Assembly: GCA_002401525.1 (NCBI GenBank)
Contig: NVTH01000049.1
Span: 13,376 to 19,420 of the forward strand
DNA: 6,045 nt
Direction: 5' to 3'
Origin: Moraxellaceae bacterium
GTDB lineage: Bacteria; Pseudomonadota; Gammaproteobacteria; Pseudomonadales; UBA3067
The position numbers were made by a program, and so were the translations under genes. A model generated the notes under the pieces. The model made no database searches and had not been told where the DNA came from. It was given only the letters and a program-made list of their open reading frames with translations. Positions 4,860-6,045 of this stretch are shown here, piece after piece. The first letter of the stretch is position 1; each line of letters starts with the position of its first letter.

Positions 4860-6045
4860 ATGCCCCGAGCTCACTCCAAAGCCCTATTATTCCAGACTCA
4901 CCTACGAACCAATCCACAGAAGTTGGTCTAATCGGGTTGGGACTAATGAATGTCTACTTCCTAATCAAGTGGCTCTTTTGGTGGCAAGGCTATATTGATT
5001 TTCACGGCTTAGAAAATCTTGCTTTAGCGGCGCTCGTACTGGCACCGATACGCCTGAGATGGTTATCCAACTTACGAATTATTATTTCAGTTCCCTTTGC
5101 CATCAGCCTTCTCTATTACGACACCAATTTGCCCGCTGTAGATCGAGTGCTGGATAATTGGAGTCAGTTACAGGGTTTTACGCTGACCTATCTGCTTGAG
5201 CTATTGCAACGCTTTATTAGTGTCGAAATGATTAGCGCTTCTCTAATTATTACCGTCCTTTACATGTATATCGTAAAGTGGGTTCGAGTCACTGTATTAG
5301 TTTGCTTCGGTCTATTAGCGAGCCTATTGATCGAGCCTACTGACTCTTTGCCCTCATTTAAGTTATCAAAAACTGCACAGATCTCCCTTAATGAAGCCCC
5401 TAATTCGCCAGTCATCGACCTTAATAATGAATTAAAAGAATTTTACCTAAAGGAAAAGCAACGCCCTCAAATCGACTTTGTCCCCCCCAATGCCAATGCA
5501 TTTCCTTTCGACATATTAATTCTCAATATTTGCTCCCTATCCTGGGATGATTTAAATTTTACAGGCTTGTCCGAACATCCCCTCTTAAAACGATTCGATG
5601 TGTTATTTACAGATTTTGGATCCGCAGCTTCCTATAGCGGTCCTGCAGCGATTCGTTTATTACGCGCGAGTTGCGGTCAAAGTAACCACGCATCCCTTTA
5701 TAAAGGCACTGCGCCACAATGCTACTTATTCGATGAGTTGAAGAAAATTGGTTTTGAAAAACAGTGGGGGCTTAATCACGATGGCGAGTACGATGACTAT
5801 AAATCATTAGTGGTACAGCATGGTCAATTTACGGAGCAGCCCTTCTCGTTACGCAATGTTCCTTTTGAAATCCAATCATTCGATGGCACTCCAATTCATA
5901 ACGATCTGGCAGCACTCACGCAATGGCTCAGTGAGCGAGAAAAGAGTGACAGCGCTCGCGTGGCTCTTTTTTATAACTCAATCACGCTCCACGATGGAAA
6001 TCGATACATTGGCGATAAAGCCTCTCTTAGCAGCTTGGAAAATTT
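4856..6045 (+). CDS. bcsG: BcsG, cellulose phosphoethanolamine transferase, first 396 codons (runs off right edge)
   Basis: Inner-membrane enzyme with a periplasmic catalytic domain that moves phosphoethanolamine from phosphatidylethanolamine to the glucan. Hydrophobic segments lie near 24-43, 53-65, 73-88, 122-141 and 143-159, then a short linker (160-215) leads into the alkaline-phosphatase-like domain. Catalytic landmarks match E. coli at constant offset: Cys226 in LNICSLSW (E. coli zinc ligand Cys243), Ser261 in SYSGPAAIRLLRASCGQ (E. coli nucleophile Ser278), and His379 in LHDGN (E. coli His396). The Glu-His zinc pair (E. coli 442-443) would lie just past the window. The constant offset of 17 residues places the shortening before the catalytic domain. 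It starts in an ATGA overlap with bcsF, without an obvious Shine-Dalgarno sequence, as expected for coupled translation. Its presence implies that the polymer is phosphoethanolamine cellulose. Confidence 0.97.
   Translation, partial: MNAPSSLQSPIIPDSPTNQSTEVGLIGLGLMNVYFLIKWLFWWQGYIDFHGLENLALAALVLAPIRLRWLSNLRIIISVPFAISLLYYDTNLPAVDRVLDNWSQLQGFTLTYLLELLQRFISVEMISASLIITVLYMYIVKWVRVTVLVCFGLLASLLIEPTDSLPSFKLSKTAQISLNEAPNSPVIDLNNELKEFYLKEKQRPQIDFVPPNANAFPFDILILNICSLSWDDLNFTGLSEHPLLKRFDVLFTDFGSAASYSGPAAIRLLRASCGQSNHASLYKGTAPQCYLFDELKKIGFEKQWGLNHDGEYDDYKSLVVQHGQFTEQPFSLRNVPFEIQSFDGTPIHNDLAALTQWLSEREKSDSARVALFYNSITLHDGNRYIGDKASLSSLEN

Overview
The window holds the central part of an Escherichia-type (class II) bacterial cellulose synthesis locus, cut at both ends. 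The protein matches, the gene order and the moderately AT-rich coding DNA point to a gammaproteobacterium. The proteins are diverged enough from E. coli that a non-enteric (possibly environmental or marine) host is more likely than an enteric one. I cannot name the genus from sequence alone.

Minus strand, read right to left: bcsR (2306-2109), bcsQ (2109-1327) and the first 446 codons of bcsA (1340 to the left edge). The genes overlap by 1 nt (bcsR/bcsQ) and 14 nt (bcsQ/bcsA), so this is a tightly coupled operon. Plus strand: bcsE (2701-4605), bcsF (4581-4859) and the first 396 codons of bcsG (4856 to the right edge). These overlap by 25 nt and 4 nt, forming a second coupled operon. The two operons diverge from a 394-nt AT-rich region (2307-2700). 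It carries tandem 13-15-nt repeats in front of bcsR, candidate promoters, and two tiny open frames in front of bcsE.

From the known family biology, BcsA makes and exports the glucan at the inner membrane. BcsR and BcsQ form an ATPase-type regulatory complex needed for assembly of the synthase. BcsE binds cyclic di-GMP and is held at the membrane by BcsF. BcsG, a zinc-dependent membrane phosphoethanolamine transferase, decorates the polymer. The product is therefore probably phosphoethanolamine cellulose.

No wholly new system is visible. The points worth a second look are: the tandem repeats that each carry an ATG and place the bcsR start in a fifth degenerate unit; a BcsE whose primary c-di-GMP motif (RNGD) is intact while the expected second motif reads RHQE; matching disordered C-terminal extensions on BcsE and BcsF; a BcsQ with valine in place of the P-loop lysine; and the lack of a Shine-Dalgarno sequence at the first gene of both operons.
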